Counted from the first letter of the stretch, positions 21,601 to 34,075 are shown. The stretch is DNA of 64,000 bases from Carettochelys insculpta (GCF_033958435.1 NC_134147.1:47734001-47798000); one strand, 5' to 3'. A program made the numbers and translations. The notes: a model not told the origin generated them from the letters alone.

Positions 21601-21957
21601 CCGGGTAAAACTGCTCTGCTTTGGATTTCATTCCCTTTTGTCCTCCAGCGAGAAGGGCAGGGAACCCCAATCCTCTTGGTTCAGTGCTAGTTGATCAGAC
21701 TATTAAATTCCTCTTGGACCAGATTACAGTTTACCAACAGCAGTTAGTTCCTTTGTGCTACCCACCACTTTCCACTGCAGAAATTGAACAGCATTTCGGG
21801 GTTACAGAGGATAAAGTAAACTCGACTTCCCAGTGCTGTGCAGTAGACAAGAGCAAACACAATCCTTGGCTATATTAATGGGAATAGGTGAGCAGAAATA
21901 GGGTGCTATTACCATTGCAGAGAGCAACAGCGAGTCCTTTAGTGGATATTGTGTCCA

Positions 21958-22187
21958 GTGCCGGTGGCCGCATATTAAAAAGGGTGTTGATAAATTGGAA
22001 AATGTTCAGAGTAGACCTACGGAAATCATGTTAGGTCTGAAAATCTGCCTCACATTTAAAGGCTAAAGAAGCTTAATCCACTTAGTTTATCCAAGAGAAG
22101 GTTAAGCAGAAACTTGATTGAGGTCTATAAATACCAACATGGAGAGAAGATCGGTAGCAGGCATTTTAACCCAGCAAACGAAGGCAT
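21958..22187 (+). mobile_element. Old CR1/L3-like LINE 3' region, first part
   Basis: Text near 21980-22010 (GGGTGTTGATAAATTGGAAA) and 22115-22145 (GAGGTCTATAAATACCAACATG, shared with other sauropsid LINE tails) identifies a plus-strand LINE 3' region. It breaks off at about 22187, where a minus-strand CR1 begins, and resumes near 22905. Confidence 0.65.
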
Positions 22188-22905
22188 AATCATAGTATCA
22201 TAGGACTGGAAAGGACTTTCAGAGTTCATCTAGCCCAGTCCCCAGCACTCCCGGCAGGGCTAAGCAGTATCTAGACCATCCACGGCAGGTGTTTGTGTAA
22301 CCTGCTCTTTAAAATCTCCAGTGATGGAGACTCTACAATCTCCCTAGGCCACTAATTCCCAGGTGCAATGACCCTGGCTCTTTTTCCTAACGCCCGATCT
22401 AAACCTCCTTTGCTGCAATTTACGCCCATTGCTTCTTGTCCTACCCTCAGATTAAGAGCAATTTTTTTGCCTCCTTGTCACAATCTTTTATGTCCTTTAA
22501 AATTGTGAGCCCAACCCCTCTCAGTATGCTCTTTTCTAGACTTCACAAACCCAGTTATTTCATGTTTTCAAGACCTTTAATCATTTTTGCTGCTCTTCTC
22601 TACCTTGTCCACACCTTTCCTGAAATGTGGTGCCCAGAACTGAATACTATACTCCAGCTAAGGTCTAATCAGCACAGACCAGCACAAACAACTTAATTTC
22701 TGTGTCTCACCTCTAACACTCCTGCGAATACATCCCAGAACAACCAGTTGTGCACCCACTTTATAATATGCCCATCTAAGCTGTATCTCCTCTAGTTTGT
22801 TTTTAACAAAGGCAAGTGAGACAGTATCAAAGGTTTAGTAAAGTCAGGATAGATCACTTCTACCATTTCTTTCTTAGCCATAAGGCTTGGGAGATCCAAT
22901 GAGCT
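22188..22905 (-). mobile_element. CR1 LINE inserted into an older LINE
   Basis: Its 3' end lies at the left, AATCATAGTATCATAGGACT, the complement of CR1 terminal repeats. Further right the complement of CR1 3' UTR and RT C-terminal text follows (near 22370-22440 'cctaacgcccgatctaaacc'; near 22560-22680 the complement of the ELEY(C)IQFW region). It then jumps near 22790 to the motif A region (GAGACAGTATCAAAGG), so the middle of the RT is deleted. No frame survives. Confidence 0.75.
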
Positions 22906-23175
22906 CTAATGGTTACAAACTGAAGAACTCAAAATAGAAATAAAGATGCATTTTTTCAAACTGTGAGGTTAATTAACCATTGTAAGAACTTGTCTAGAGA
23001 CGTGCTCAGTCTTTGTGACATACCATTTTAAAATTAGGATTGGAAGATTATGATACACTCTAGCTGTCTAGCTCAAACAGATGTTATTTCACTTGACAGA
23101 GGACTGACTAGGAGAGGTTGTATGGTCTTTGTTATGCAAGATGTCAGACTGCATGGTCAGAATGGTTCCTTCTGG
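22906..23175 (+). mobile_element. Old CR1/L3-like LINE 3' region, second part
   Basis: Continues 21958-22187: AAAATAGAAATAAAGATGCA near 22932, GTTAATTAACCATTGTAAGA near 22968, and near 23150 GCATGGTCAGAATGGTTCC and TTCTGGTCTTG, the usual close of this tail. Order and strand agree with one element interrupted by the minus-strand CR1. Confidence 0.65.
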
Positions 23176-24490
23176 TCTTGTTTCAAAGAACACTACAGCA
23201 ATTCACACTAGGGAACATTTAGAAGATACCAGCAGTGTCTGCAAGGAGCAATTAACACACAACACATTTGTGCTATTTAGCAATCACAACTCTGTCTGCA
23301 TTACCGCTCTGTGCAGACAAACCCTTAGATTAGCTATTCCCATACTATGGGCTGCAAGGCCAGGTGAATTGGCTCCATCAGCAGATGGGGCCAGTGCAAT
23401 CCAGAGCGTGTGGAGAATGTCGTTTTACAAAATGGAGTCGTCACACAGTGTCACTTCACATGCACCGTACATGTGAGGTCCATAGAGGTTCCACAAAATG
23501 GCACTCTCCATACAGCATGGTCTCATCTTTTTAAAATGGCCTCCTCTGTGATGGCTAAGGTCATGGAGAGCAATGACTGTGAAAATGGGGTCCAACAGGT
23601 AAAATGTTTGGAAAGCAGAGCCTTAGAAACAAGTAACTGCTTGCTCTGTTTTTCTGGTGTATTATTGGCTTCTTTTTTAATATTTTTGAGGTGTTTTATC
23701 AGCGTTTATTCGTTAAAACTGAAACTCAAAAGCCATAAGTATCTAGGAGAATGACAGTTGTGACTGGAGATCATCCTTTGAGTTTAATGAAAAAGACGGA
23801 CAGGAAGAGAGATGAATTAAGAGTGTCAGGAGATTTTAACAATGTCTCCTCATTGCTCATACATGTCAAATGTACCTGGGAGCATTACCATCGCAGCCTA
23901 CATGTAGTCCCACCATCCACACCCTCATCTCTGTAATTCTTCTCCACCTTGTTCACCAATAGTAATCTACACTCCACTTCTCTCTCGAGTCATCACATTA
24001 CACAACCCAGGTTTTTCTGTGCTATCCATTCTGCTTATGTGCTATTTGAGAGTTGCTATAGCAGTGAAATTCAGCCACTGTAGAGGGACTCCCAGAATTG
24101 CAACTATAAACTTGATTTTCAGGGATGTTTAACTCTCTCACTTATAGTTTCATCGCTTTTCTTTCAAGCTTTAGCTGAAATCAAGTGACTTCTTTTAAGA
24201 AACAACATTTTAGAGGCATTTAGGCTGCGATGTCTCTATTGAAAAACGCAGGCATGTCCTGCAGCATTTGATACAAAGATGAAGTCGGTTTTCATGATTG
24301 CTGTTCCCATGTAATTTAGTCCGAGAGAGGTTTAAATGAGGTTGGTCTGGGTACGTTATGCCATATAAGAGCCTAATTTGCCCATTTACTTTTCTAAGAC
24401 CAAAAAACTAGGGGCACTTAGTGTATTACCATTATTAATGCAATACTAAAAAATGGATCACAGCACCAGCAAAAGTGGCATAAAAATACT
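23176..24490. other. Unique sequence
   Basis: The text AAAATGG recurs several times between 23430 and 23590 (for example near 23500 and 23537), loosely periodic. I cannot assign it. The rest is AT-rich without a signature. Confidence 0.4.
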
Positions 24491-24493
24491 TGA

Positions 24494-24585
24494 ATGAAGG
24501 GCCAGACGCTCAGTGCTAAGCAGTGTGGTCCTCTGCTGATTTCAGTGCAGTAACACTGATTCACTGAGGATCCGGCTCTGGACTT
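24494..24585. repeat. Short palindromic interspersed repeat fragment
   Basis: Begins GGGCCAGACGCTCAG and ends GAGGATCCGGCTCTGG, inverted-repeat ends of a common amniote short repeat that contains 'ctgatttcagtg'. A related left end (GGGCCAGATCCTCCATGG) occurs at 27829. Confidence 0.5.
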
Positions 24586-26165
24586 GCTAACAGCTAGGTA
24601 ACATTGTGAGAAGGGGTAGAACTTCCTCTCAGCTCCCTTTCTGTGTAGTGTTACAGCAGCTTTTCATTTCCTCACCTCCAAACTGACCTACCTGAATTTG
24701 ACCAGCCCCAAATTTGGGCATAACTCAATTTGAAATATATCACATGTGTGCAGGCCAAAGTGACGGACTTCACTGGAGTCATGGCACCAGAGAGCATGTC
24801 TCAGGATCCTTAAGATACAGGTGGACATCTGCACAGTTAGGGGAGTGATGTCTGTTGTAAGTCAATCAGCTAGCTGTCTATTTGATCCGCAGCTGAAACT
24901 GGCCGATGCAATTCAAATTCACGATGTAGCTCAGAGCTGTGTACTGTTTCTCACAGACTGCACGGGTTGGCTTCACAAGGGCTCAAAAGCCACTCTGCAC
25001 TAGCTGAACAGCTCAGTGTCTTCACAACGCCTGGGAACTGACCTGCTGGGGAACCCTTTGCTGGAGGTAATCTGGAAGAGGTGGCTCCCAATGAGGGCAC
25101 ACTGAAGGCCAAGAAGGCATGGCAGAGTAGCACACCAACGCAAGCCTGCCTCGAGTGGCACAAAGTCTCTGAGGAACATTACCCCAGTCACATAAATGAC
25201 ATCAGCTCAATATTTTCACTGCCAGTCTTCACTGTGCAGTCAGCTTTCCCCCAACAGCAGCTGGTCTGATTGGTTCTTGCTTAACTTCAACTCTGCTCTG
25301 CCAGCATCACTGATCATATTGGTCCACACCCAGAGGCTCCCCCAAACGGGGCTTTAAATTGCTAGCAAAACACAGGACCCTGACACATCCCTTTTACTCC
25401 CTGCACACCAAACCCTTTTTCATCTACTCTTGCTAAATGAGACTTTTGTTACCCGCCCAAAGTCCATTACTCATGCCCGTAGGGTGAGCCTTCATTCTAG
25501 TCATATCCCGGACAAATCCCTTGCCCTTTTATGACTACAAGAAAGACAATTATCTATTATCAGGTTTGTACATCACATCAGAAAAAATTCCAACCAAAAC
25601 CAAAAAGCTTCGAGTGGGTGGAATTCTATGCAAACACCATTATAATTAGTGCAAATGAACCAGATCAGAGCTGGCTTTTCTGCTTCTCCCCATTAAGGTT
25701 TGTTGCCACTGTAACAGGAAACACATTATGACACAGAACGCCTTGACACTGACTTTAGCTCCACTCATTCTGAAGGGATGACCCAAGCAAGATAGCAGTG
25801 TCTGACTTGGCGTGCCAGAAAAAACACAGAACACTGAGATAGCTCATCAAGCTAAGTGAGGAACAGTTCATGTCTCCAAAGATCTCAGCCACCTGCCAGA
25901 GTTATTTTTACCGCCACAATGATTTCCCTTACCAACAACAAACCAACAAACAAACAATTCCCTCCTCCTCTGCAAACTCCTGCCTTTGTGCTGCCTGGAT
26001 AGTACACAGTTAATGGGCACACTCCAGCCAGAGAGAAATGCTGGCATTCTTTTTGTACCAGGGACAATGCAGGTTTCCCTACAGGATGACAGAACAGATT
26101 ATGGAGGAATTTGGGAAGAATCATATACCAGTTCGACTGCCACCATGGCAGTTCCATTATATTCA
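24586..26165. other. Unique sequence
   Basis: No gene or clear repeat. Several short overlapping frames of no recognisable type. Confidence 0.45.
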
Positions 26166-26169
26166 TAAC

Positions 26170-26309
26170 CAGTGCTTTATTTGTGCTGGTACTTGCCAGT
26201 ACTCCTTTGTCAACCACAGCCACGGAATTGGCTGAGGGTGTGGGGGAGCCAAGGAGCCAGCTGAGTACCACCTCCTCTTTTTTTTTTTTTTTTTTACAGA
26301 AAAATACTG
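26170..26309. mobile_element. 140-bp hAT-type MITE with target duplication
   Basis: Starts CAGTGCTTTATTTGTGCTGG and ends AAAAATACTG (complement CAGTATTTTT), so the termini are hAT-like inverted repeats. The flanking octamers TTCATAAC (26162-26169) and ATCATAAC (26310-26317) agree at seven of eight positions, the target-duplication length expected of hAT transposases. The interior ends in a T-run (26279-26295). Too short to code. Confidence 0.82.
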
Positions 26310-26317
26310 ATCATAAC

Positions 26318-27825
26318 AAAGCCAAATGACCTAAGATCTTGAATCCACATCAATACAATTGACTCAGAAATGTATAAATTGGAATGGTTCCACTACTCTG
26401 GTCAGCATCCGAAACAGCCATGGACCAATTTGAATGTCAGAGGAAGGTTGTTTTGTTTGTAAATGGCTGTTGGATTTTGTTTGGCAGGTTTGTTAATCAA
26501 ATTTCCCTCTTAGATTAAAAGACCTTTTAAAGTGCACAGTACGTCTTTTGATCTTCAAGGCTGTTAGCGGGGAGGGCGGTGTTGTTTAATAAAAAAAAAA
26601 AAAAGAATCTGCAAACAATCAGGAAGAGCGAGACAGCTAGGAAGGGTTTGTGAGCATGACCCCTCTCTGTATGTCACTGTGCACACACACACAGGCCCTG
26701 TGACAATGCGCTACTCTCAGATCTCTGCATCTCTTGCTGCTGGTAAAACGCGTGGTTCATAGCTCAGGGTCCACATGTCAGGTCTCTGTTTTTGTCAATA
26801 GATCTGGTCTGCTTTACACTAGCTAACGAGCTGGGCCAGAACCTTTTGTCTCTGTAGACTAATGCTCAGCTAGTAAAAGCAGCAGTTTGAGAAATGCAGG
26901 ATAGCTTCAATGCCGGCAGGTTTGGCTTTCAAATGATTGATTCTGTAAGGTGCTCAGCACCCACCTTGTATGCTCTACTCTCGTCAAAAATCTAAGCCTA
27001 TGCAGAGCGTCACAGAAGTGCCCAGCGCCTTGCAGAAGCAAGACCTGCGCCTGCATATCATCATTCATCTTTGAGAACAAAGCACAGTTCACAAACATGT
27101 TGCAATCAGTGCAGGAGAAGAGCAGCCCGACCCAGGCACTCCACCCAGCAGCAGTCAGGCAGCAGCAGCAGCGGCAGCGCAAGGGGCTGGCTAGCTGTGG
27201 GCAGCAAAAGGGCTGTTTGGATCTGGCTGATGGCTTATTTGCTTGCTTTCAAGAACTCTTGTTCTAGCTATTTACACTGCCCAGGTGATCAGATTGCAAA
27301 GCCTTTTGCAGTGGTGGTTTCTCTGTTCACAGAGCAACAGTCTTCTTATAGCAGAAAACACAACTCTTTGCGGCGTGGACTCTGACAGAGAGTTCCCTCT
27401 TTGCTTGCTTGTCTCCGAGTTCCTTCCCACCCCGCACATACACACCCATGTGCTCAGCAGCTTCTCAGGCCCTTCCCAGGCATTTCTGACATGAAAAACA
27501 GCAACATCTTTACCAGCCTGCCTTTACCAAATGCCGTCTGCAGGCTCTCGGAGCTTTGTGTGCACAGAGACAGCACCAGGAATCGGCACCTGGCACGGCA
27601 ACAGGCTAAGCTGCTCCCAGCCACTCTTGGCTGGCAATGCAAATGGCCTGTGCCAACAAACACTGGCATCGCTTTGCCTGAGAGGAGGGACAGCCCTCAG
27701 TTCAGCCTCAGTTCAAGAGCCAACTGCCAGCCCCTGAGACATTCATCCTCCCAAACAGCCCGTCTAGCCCTTCATTACACATTCCAAAAGAGAGAAAAAT
27801 CCCTCCATCTCCTTCCGCTTCTCAA
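26318..27825. other. Unique sequence with simple repeats
   Basis: Contains an A-run at about 26590-26604, a short CA run near 26683-26692 and a CAG/CGG-rich patch near 27155-27180. No gene. Confidence 0.45.
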
Positions 27826-28115
27826 ATGGGCCAGATCCTCCATGGCTGTAAATTGGGGTAGTGCCACTGATTTCAAAGCCCCCTCTTCCCACCTGGTTTT
27901 GGAAGGAAGGGGCTTTCGAAATCAGGAGGTCCTTTTGGGAGGCCTCCCCGGCTACATGGGCAGCATACCTTTAGAAACCGGCAGTTTCAAAGCACACATG
28001 GCTGCCATTATGTTAATGAGGTGCTGCATATTCATGGCCATAGCTCATTAGCGTATTCCAAATTGCCACATTACCATAGCCCCTCTGAAAGGAAGGGCTA
28101 ATGTGGCCACAGCCC
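27826..28115. mobile_element. MITE with TGTAGACAC-like end
   Basis: A GGGCCAGATCC-type fragment at 27829-27885 is followed by sequence containing TTATGTTAATGAGGTGCTGC (28010) and ending GGCTAATGTGGCCACAGCCC (28096-28115), a degraded form of the CTAGTGTAGACACAGCCC terminus shared with the element at 54266. The left terminus is not clear. Confidence 0.5.
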
Positions 28116-28925
28116 TTCCATCTGAAAAGCCATTTCAGCACCAAGGGCCCAGCAGGCCTAGACAGGGTGCCTACCGCCAACATATTCTCCCTTTAAGGCT
28201 TTTGGCCAAAGCATTTCTGATATGGCTGACCACCTGATTACAGACATCCTCTGTGTCAGCTGCGTGTCATACACTCACCTGACCAATTTGCATACTTTCA
28301 CATGACACTACCTGGTCAAAAGCAATTTTTGCACACAGGGGCTACGAGCACCTGAGCCTGCTGGAAAAGTCCTACTTTTGGACATGTTTTGGCCACATGC
28401 TTCAGATACGCTTCTTTCCTACAAAAACATCCTGTGGGGAAAGAACATGCAAATTAATAACAGGCAAAAGCCAACACACTGGAAGTTTGGCTAGTTACCA
28501 AATCTTCTCCAACTGTATCCAGAGCTCTGTGGCCAAGAAATGAACATCCTCATGAGTTTCTGCTGGCCACAAAAATGAAAAGCGCAGCCTGGCTCGTCCT
28601 ATTTCACTAGCTCTCTGTGTAGAAAGTATCAGGAGGTGCAGACAGGCAGAACCAAACCAAAGACACTTTTTCAAACTTTGGAGGTTCAATTTAAATTTGA
28701 AGTTTAGTGACTATTTTGACCAAACAGGCTTGCCCAGTCCGAAACCTTATTCTTTTCTTTGAACTCCTGTTTGAAGAGGACTACATTAATGCTAAATAGG
28801 AACCTTCCCATTAGAGTATGCAGGGTCCACATGTCCAGCGCATAGGGTGGGTGTTACAGAGCACCACTGGTGAGTACAGCTATATATAGCCACATAAGCT
28901 GAGCTGTGCAGTAGCATAGACAAGA
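28116..28925. other. Unique sequence
   Basis: Nothing assignable. Confidence 0.45.
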
Positions 28926-29275
28926 TCATAAGCACCTAAGAGTGGCCTTAATGACTATCATATTCCCCCTCAGCCCAAAGGTTGGTCTACCCCAGTATTC
29001 TTTCTTCTGACAGTGGCCAATGCCAGGTGCTCCAGAGGGAATGAACAGAACAGCTAATTACCAAATGATCCATCCCCTGTTGTTATTTCCAGCTTCAAGC
29101 AAACAAAGGCTGGAGACGCCATTATTGTCTATTCGAACAGCCATTGATGGACCTAGCCCCATAAATTTAGCTAGTTCTTTTATGAACCCTGTTATAGTCA
29201 TGGCCTTCACAACTTCCTCTGGCAGGGAGTTCCACAGGTTGTAAAGAACCACTTCCTTTGGTTTGTTTTAAACCA
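28926..29275 (-). mobile_element. CR1 3' end (same subfamily as 13521-15190)
   Basis: The plus strand reads CTGACAGTGGCCAATGCCAG and GTGCTCCAGAGGGAATGAAC near 29005-29045, matching the 3' terminal block of the 13.5 kb CR1. It extends further into the 3' UTR (CTTTTATGAACCCTGTTATA near 29177; GGGAGTTCCACAGGTTGTAA near 29225), a portion deleted in that copy. It is truncated before the RT, so it is non-coding. Confidence 0.8.
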
Positions 29276-30013
29276 GTGTGGTGAGAAGAATGGGAATGAG
29301 CTGCTCCCTCTGCAAGAAAATCCTTCCTCATCACTGAGCCAGAGGAGACTCCTGGGAAGTGAGTGGGAACTCAGGAACAGCCCTCTGTAGCTGCATTGTA
29401 GCTGAGGATGTTGCAAGCCTGATGAATGGCTGCTCAGCTCTAGCTTTTCTACCAGGTGTTACAGACTCCCTGCTGCTCACCCCGAAGGTCCCGAACAACG
29501 AAAACACTGGGTGCTACTGAAGCCCTTGAGAATCCTCTGATCATTTTTTTTGTCTGTTTCTTGCATGTCTACATCTTTGTCTTATCTGACTACTGCCTCT
29601 TCTGTATTTTGAAAATTTATTACACCACTTGTGCATTTGCTAATCAAAACAGCACTCACCAGTCTAGGCGGATTGCAGAACTCATGAACGGTGCTGAATT
29701 TACAAACAAAGCATTGTACACTGAGCAGCCTATTCACTACAGGACAACTGAAGCCCTGCACAGGATCCCCATATGACACAGAGTCACTTGAACATGCCAC
29801 AGGAAAGCTCTGAAAAGTGCATCTCCAAAGCGAGTTCATTTTGTCACGTTTTAGACAAGGCGGCCCAAGAGGACTGGTGTTTTCTGAGATCTGGGACATT
29901 CTCCCGAACACCAGTGACCCCTTTTACATAGGCTACCAGATAACTCTGTTGCTGCCGACCGGGTCCCTAATCCTGCAGGTGAGCCTTGAGCCCACGCAAA
30001 CTCCTGTTAATGT
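29276..30013. other. Unique sequence
   Basis: No recognised repeat or gene. Short frames have no domain. Confidence 0.45.
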
Positions 30014-30014
30014 C

Positions 30015-30303
30015 AGGGTTCATCTCCACTTACAGGAAGTCAACACAATCTTCCGATCAATCTTCCGAAGATCAATTTGCCGTGAGCGTGAAGACAGAGT
30101 AAAGCTGATCTCTCTGGCCTCAGCTGTCCACCCTGGTACTCCATGCTATCGCATGGAGCAAGGGACGTCAGCATGAGCCTGAAAAGCCCAGATCTACACC
30201 AGGGAACAAAGCCAATCCTGATACATCTGTTGTCAGCACACTAATGGTGTGCCTAGAATTGCATATCTGGCATCAACTTTAATCCCGAGTGTACACTAGG
30301 CCT
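30015..30303. mobile_element. 289-bp MITE
   Basis: The left end AGGGTTCATCTCCACTTAC and the complement of the right end, AGGCCTAGTGTACACTCG, form imperfect inverted repeats. The interior contains the direct doublet CAATCTTCCGATCAATCTTC (about 30047) and other GATC-rich text of a common chelonian MITE. Non-coding. Confidence 0.6.
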
Positions 30304-30384
30304 CTGTGAGTATCTGCATAGGGACCACCTGGGATCCAATGGAGAGGGAGCTTTGGGCTGGGGAGAAACATACCCCACTGCTTA

Positions 30385-30545
30385 TTACACAATATCCATT
30401 GTTATTACTAATTATCAGTATTATAGTCACACCTAGGAACTACAGTCTAAGCTCAGTGCCTCGCTGTGCTAAGCTCTGCACAGACCAAAGGCAGCTGCTG
30501 CTGCAGAAAGCTCACAATCTGCAAGCCAGACAAGGTGCACCAGGT
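30385..30545 (-). mobile_element. SINE/LINE-tail fragment
   Basis: Complement of the family at 58740-59085: ATTACTAATTATCAGTATTA start, CTGTGCTAAGCTCTGCACAG middle, then GAAAGCTCACAATCTGCAAG, equivalent to the 'aagctctttg' block. Diverged. Confidence 0.6.
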
Positions 30546-32394
30546 GGACAAACAGGGCTTTGAGGGTGAAGTTACAATAAAGCAGAGTTTAGCAAAAGCA
30601 TGAGTCACAGGTCACCAATTGCCCGGTTCTTAACCCGGCCTGCACTGAATCCCCTTGCTGGCCTGATTGTTTTAAATATCTGTTTAAGGTTGGGCACCCA
30701 AGGGAGTAAAAGCAAAAGTCGGATTTCTTCAAGATTATAAACGAAGCGTTAATCATGGGCTGCACTAGCCCAGTGGTGCCAGGCTCAGCGAAGGAGGCAA
30801 GCATTCTCTCCAGCCGACTCCTGCACGCATAAACATCACTTCAGTAGCAATAACCCCTTTGCTGAAGAGGGCGTACACCAGAAAAAAGGCAGCTGGAAAT
30901 ATGCAGAGCGAGCAGTGGGACGGCACCCGAGATTGAATTGCAGGCACACTGCAGGTGTTAGGATAATCATCGGCGGCTGGCAGACTGTGAAACGCGTACC
31001 GGTTCCCAAAAAGGCAACATATAGTTTAACATTTTCATTGTGCATCTGTGCACCGGTGGGCTTTTTTTAACAGGATTGAAAATGTGGCACAGATACGCAA
31101 CGCCTGTAGGTGAAGAGCCGAACAATCAATGAGGGGATACGTGTGACAGAAATACCCACTAACTGGCTTCAACTGCTGGACCAGCTGGTGAGTACGGGAA
31201 ATAGGGCAACAGTAGGAGGCAACTGAAACAGGAAGTTCAAGATGCTGTGGCACTGCTGGGCTGGGTGTTATCCTTTGCTAAGAGGCTTTGCCAAAACAGC
31301 CTCCAAATTCAGTGCATCTGTCTTGCCTGATGCATATCCCATAGTTACTTGAGGACTCTCAGGAGGGAGGGGGTATTCTATGCATTTTATCACTTAGCCA
31401 CAGGGCAGGAAATCAACTAGATAATTCTGATAGGTTTTCACCTTTCTGCGATTTGTTCCGCATGAATTTATGCTTCTCATTATATCCTTAATCAATTCAG
31501 AATTTGCTGAAACCTTTCAGTAATACACTAGTCCAGTTTGGGGTCCTGGAAATAAATGGCCCCTTTATCATTTCTTGTCTCTTTCTAGCTTTGATTAAGC
31601 AGAATTCTCTTGTGAATCGAATGCAAGGCAGGTTACCAACATTTACTTTATTCTGCTTCCTGCCTGTTAACACACAGCCCCGTCTTCTCTTCATTAATTC
31701 TGCAAAGGAACATTTAAAATGTATTTTAAATGGTTTTCCTCCTTTATAGCTCCCTGCGGCATAGGCCAGTTTCAGATCTGAAGAGTGATCAATAAACAAG
31801 CTCTGCTGTCCGTTGGGGCTTCTGGCCGTACAATTAGAAAAGGGAAACCCAACACACTGTTTTATTATACGATGACAGCAACTGATTTGGATCCACAGCC
31901 GATGTCAAATGCTGATTTCCAGACATTTGTATTTGAGTAACAAAGCAGCATCAGCCAGGAAAGTCAGCAGGACTGCTGTCTGCCAAACTACATACAAATT
32001 TATTTTCAGCCGATGGGAGTTTACGCTGCACAGTAGGTTTGCTACTTGATAGTGTGGGGCTTGAAGGCTGTCTCTGTTACTGGAACTGTTTGGCACAGTG
32101 GATAGCCATATAGCTGGTCGTCGAGGCTAGTGGACAGAAAGAGATGTAATTAACCTACATGTTACGTAAGTGCTGAAAGCCAGCTGAGCTGCATGCTCGG
32201 GGCACCTGGCAAAAGGCATGAGGCCACATTCAATAAGAGAAAGGGCCATGGACTACAGGAACGGGTGCAGCTGACAAGCGCACTTCCTGAACGCTGCTGT
32301 AGTGGAAAGAAGGGCTGGTAAAAGGAAGGTGAAGCGGGAGCTGGCTTTCCACACAGCCCAGATTTCAAAAGTGGATACGTTTAAGCAGGTTTTC
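30546..32394. other. Unique sequence
   Basis: No gene or repeat recognised. The part 30830-31060 carries several CpG dinucleotides and no repeat text. Its frames have no domain. Confidence 0.45.
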
Positions 32395-33640
32395 TTTACG
32401 ACAAGCAGTCCTGTGGCACTGCAGTGAGGTAGAGCGGCTCTTCACTGATGTAGAGGGGGAAGAACCTCTCCCCAAGCCACACCTGCCCATCACCTGGCTG
32501 GATGCCAGAGGGCAGGACAAGAAGTACAAAAGCTGAGCCTTGGGGCTCAGTTGAGGCCCAGCCTCCAGAGGAGCCAGAAGCTGGTCCTGATGCCCAGCCT
32601 GGGAGGCTGATGCAGCCCTGCAGGAGGCTGAGGACAAGCCCGGACCACCAGACCCACAGTCACACCTCACCGAAGAGGAGCTACAAACTGGGATGAAGAT
32701 CCTGCTCTACCCAGACACGGAGGAGCCCGACCCGTGGCCCAGTGAGGTATGCCCTGAGGGGGAGTCTGCAAGTGGGCCACGGATAGATGAGTCAGTATGT
32801 TGCAGTCTGGCTGTCAGCGGTCAACTGCTCTTCTGCTGCGAGGACCCTGCGCGGGGCAGAGTGGAGTGGGCAGGCCTGTGCACCCCCACCCTGCCACCCA
32901 TAATTTGTGGGTAGCAGTCTCCCCATCTCGCTATTGTAGGCACACATCCACTGTTTGTTGGCCCTCCGCCCTGCTAGGAGGTCTGAGCTTTTGCTGCCCC
33001 GCCCCGAGCCAGGGCCTGGGCTCACTGACTATGTGCTTGGCCCAACTGACAGCCTGCTCCTCCACTATGGTTGCCTGATCGGAGTGAGGACCTGGGCCCG
33101 TTCAGCTGTCTGCTTGGCCCGAGCCCTGGGACTAGTATAACTGCTGAGACTGATTCCCCACGGACGACTGCAATGAGGTGGAGTGGCTCCTCAGTAACCC
33201 GGAGTGGGCAGAACCCCTGCCCAAGCCCTGGGGTTTTACCTGCGAGGTTCCTGTCAGCTGTAGGCAAATGAAGAGCCTTGGGAGAGGTGCTTGTTTACCA
33301 AGCCCATTGTGTCCAGTCAGGAGGAGGTATGTAGTATCCTGCAAAAGGACAAGGCTTCCAGACTTGCCCTCCCATGCTGGCGTCACTGCACTGGCCTGGC
33401 TTTTTTGTAGCCCCACAGGCACTGGCCCCAGGAAAGAGCAGCACGACAGCTGATGCTGTGAAGCTGCCAGCACTTTTAAGTGCACGTGCATACCTCACGG
33501 GCCTCTCCTTCTCCTCGCCACTCCTCCACATGTAAGCCCTGCTCTTCCAAGGGGTCTGCTGCCAGCCCTCGTTTGCTCCTAGAGTGGAAGTCACACTGGA
33601 ATTAGTGCAGTGACAAGCTCAGCTCGGTGACAATGGGCTC
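32395..33640 (+). repeat. GC-rich chelonian retroelement-like repeat
   Basis: Two related segments about 750 bases apart, near 32423-32490 (GAGGTAGAGCGGCTCTTCAC, then CCTCTCCCCAAGCC) and 33176-33240 (GAGGTGGAGTGGCTCCTCAG, then CCCCTGCCCAAGCC). Text at 33230-33300 (TACCTGCGAGGTTCCTGTCA) and 32990-33125 matches a recurring turtle GC-rich repeat. Frames contain EVERL/EVEWL-type peptides but no enzyme motif, so coding origin is uncertain. No LTR borders were found. Confidence 0.45.
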
Positions 33641-33819
33641 GGCTACCTAGTCTAAACCCCAAATCACTTTCCCTGAATAGTCTGAAACAGTTGTTTAAGA
33701 TCAGTTGTTTCCAGGAGCACTCTGCCAGTCAGCCCCCTATCTAGACTGTGTATAAAATGCCGACACAACCGTTGCATGACATGGCAGGGGAAGAGATACA
33801 TCTTAGGGGTTAATTCATG

Positions 33820-34075
33820 GGACTCAGAAATCTGGCTCCAGTGCTGAGATGTGCCTCAGCCTTTCTGTCTGAGCGTGGGCAAGCTCCGAGTATCTCTGCC
33901 TCAGGTCCCCATCTGTGAAACTGTGATAACAAACCTTCTTCTGTCAACCATGTCTATTTAGACTGTAAACTATTCAGGGCAGAAACTGTCTCTCTACTTT
34001 GTCTAGCATCACCAGGGGCTGCTGAATTTGGTCTTCAGGGGGCTACTATAAGCAAGTTAGATGTGGTAATAAAAA
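33820..34075 (+). mobile_element. CORE-SINE/MIR-like element with LINE-type tail
   Basis: GAGCGTGGGCAAGCTCC followed by CTCAGGTCCCCATCTGTGAA and GTGATAACAA is the MIR-like central region. It is followed by TTTAGACTGTAAACTATTCA and GGGCAGAAACTGTCTC, the tail block shared with 58740-59085. The ancient family is expected to be strongly diverged, as seen. Confidence 0.6.

Noticed and set aside
23430..23600. Recurrent AAAATGG motif as a tandem satellite
   Set aside because: Spacing is irregular and flanking bases do not align; no array.
27401..28051. 216-codon plus-strand frame
   Set aside because: Its second half runs through a MITE; no recognisable protein.
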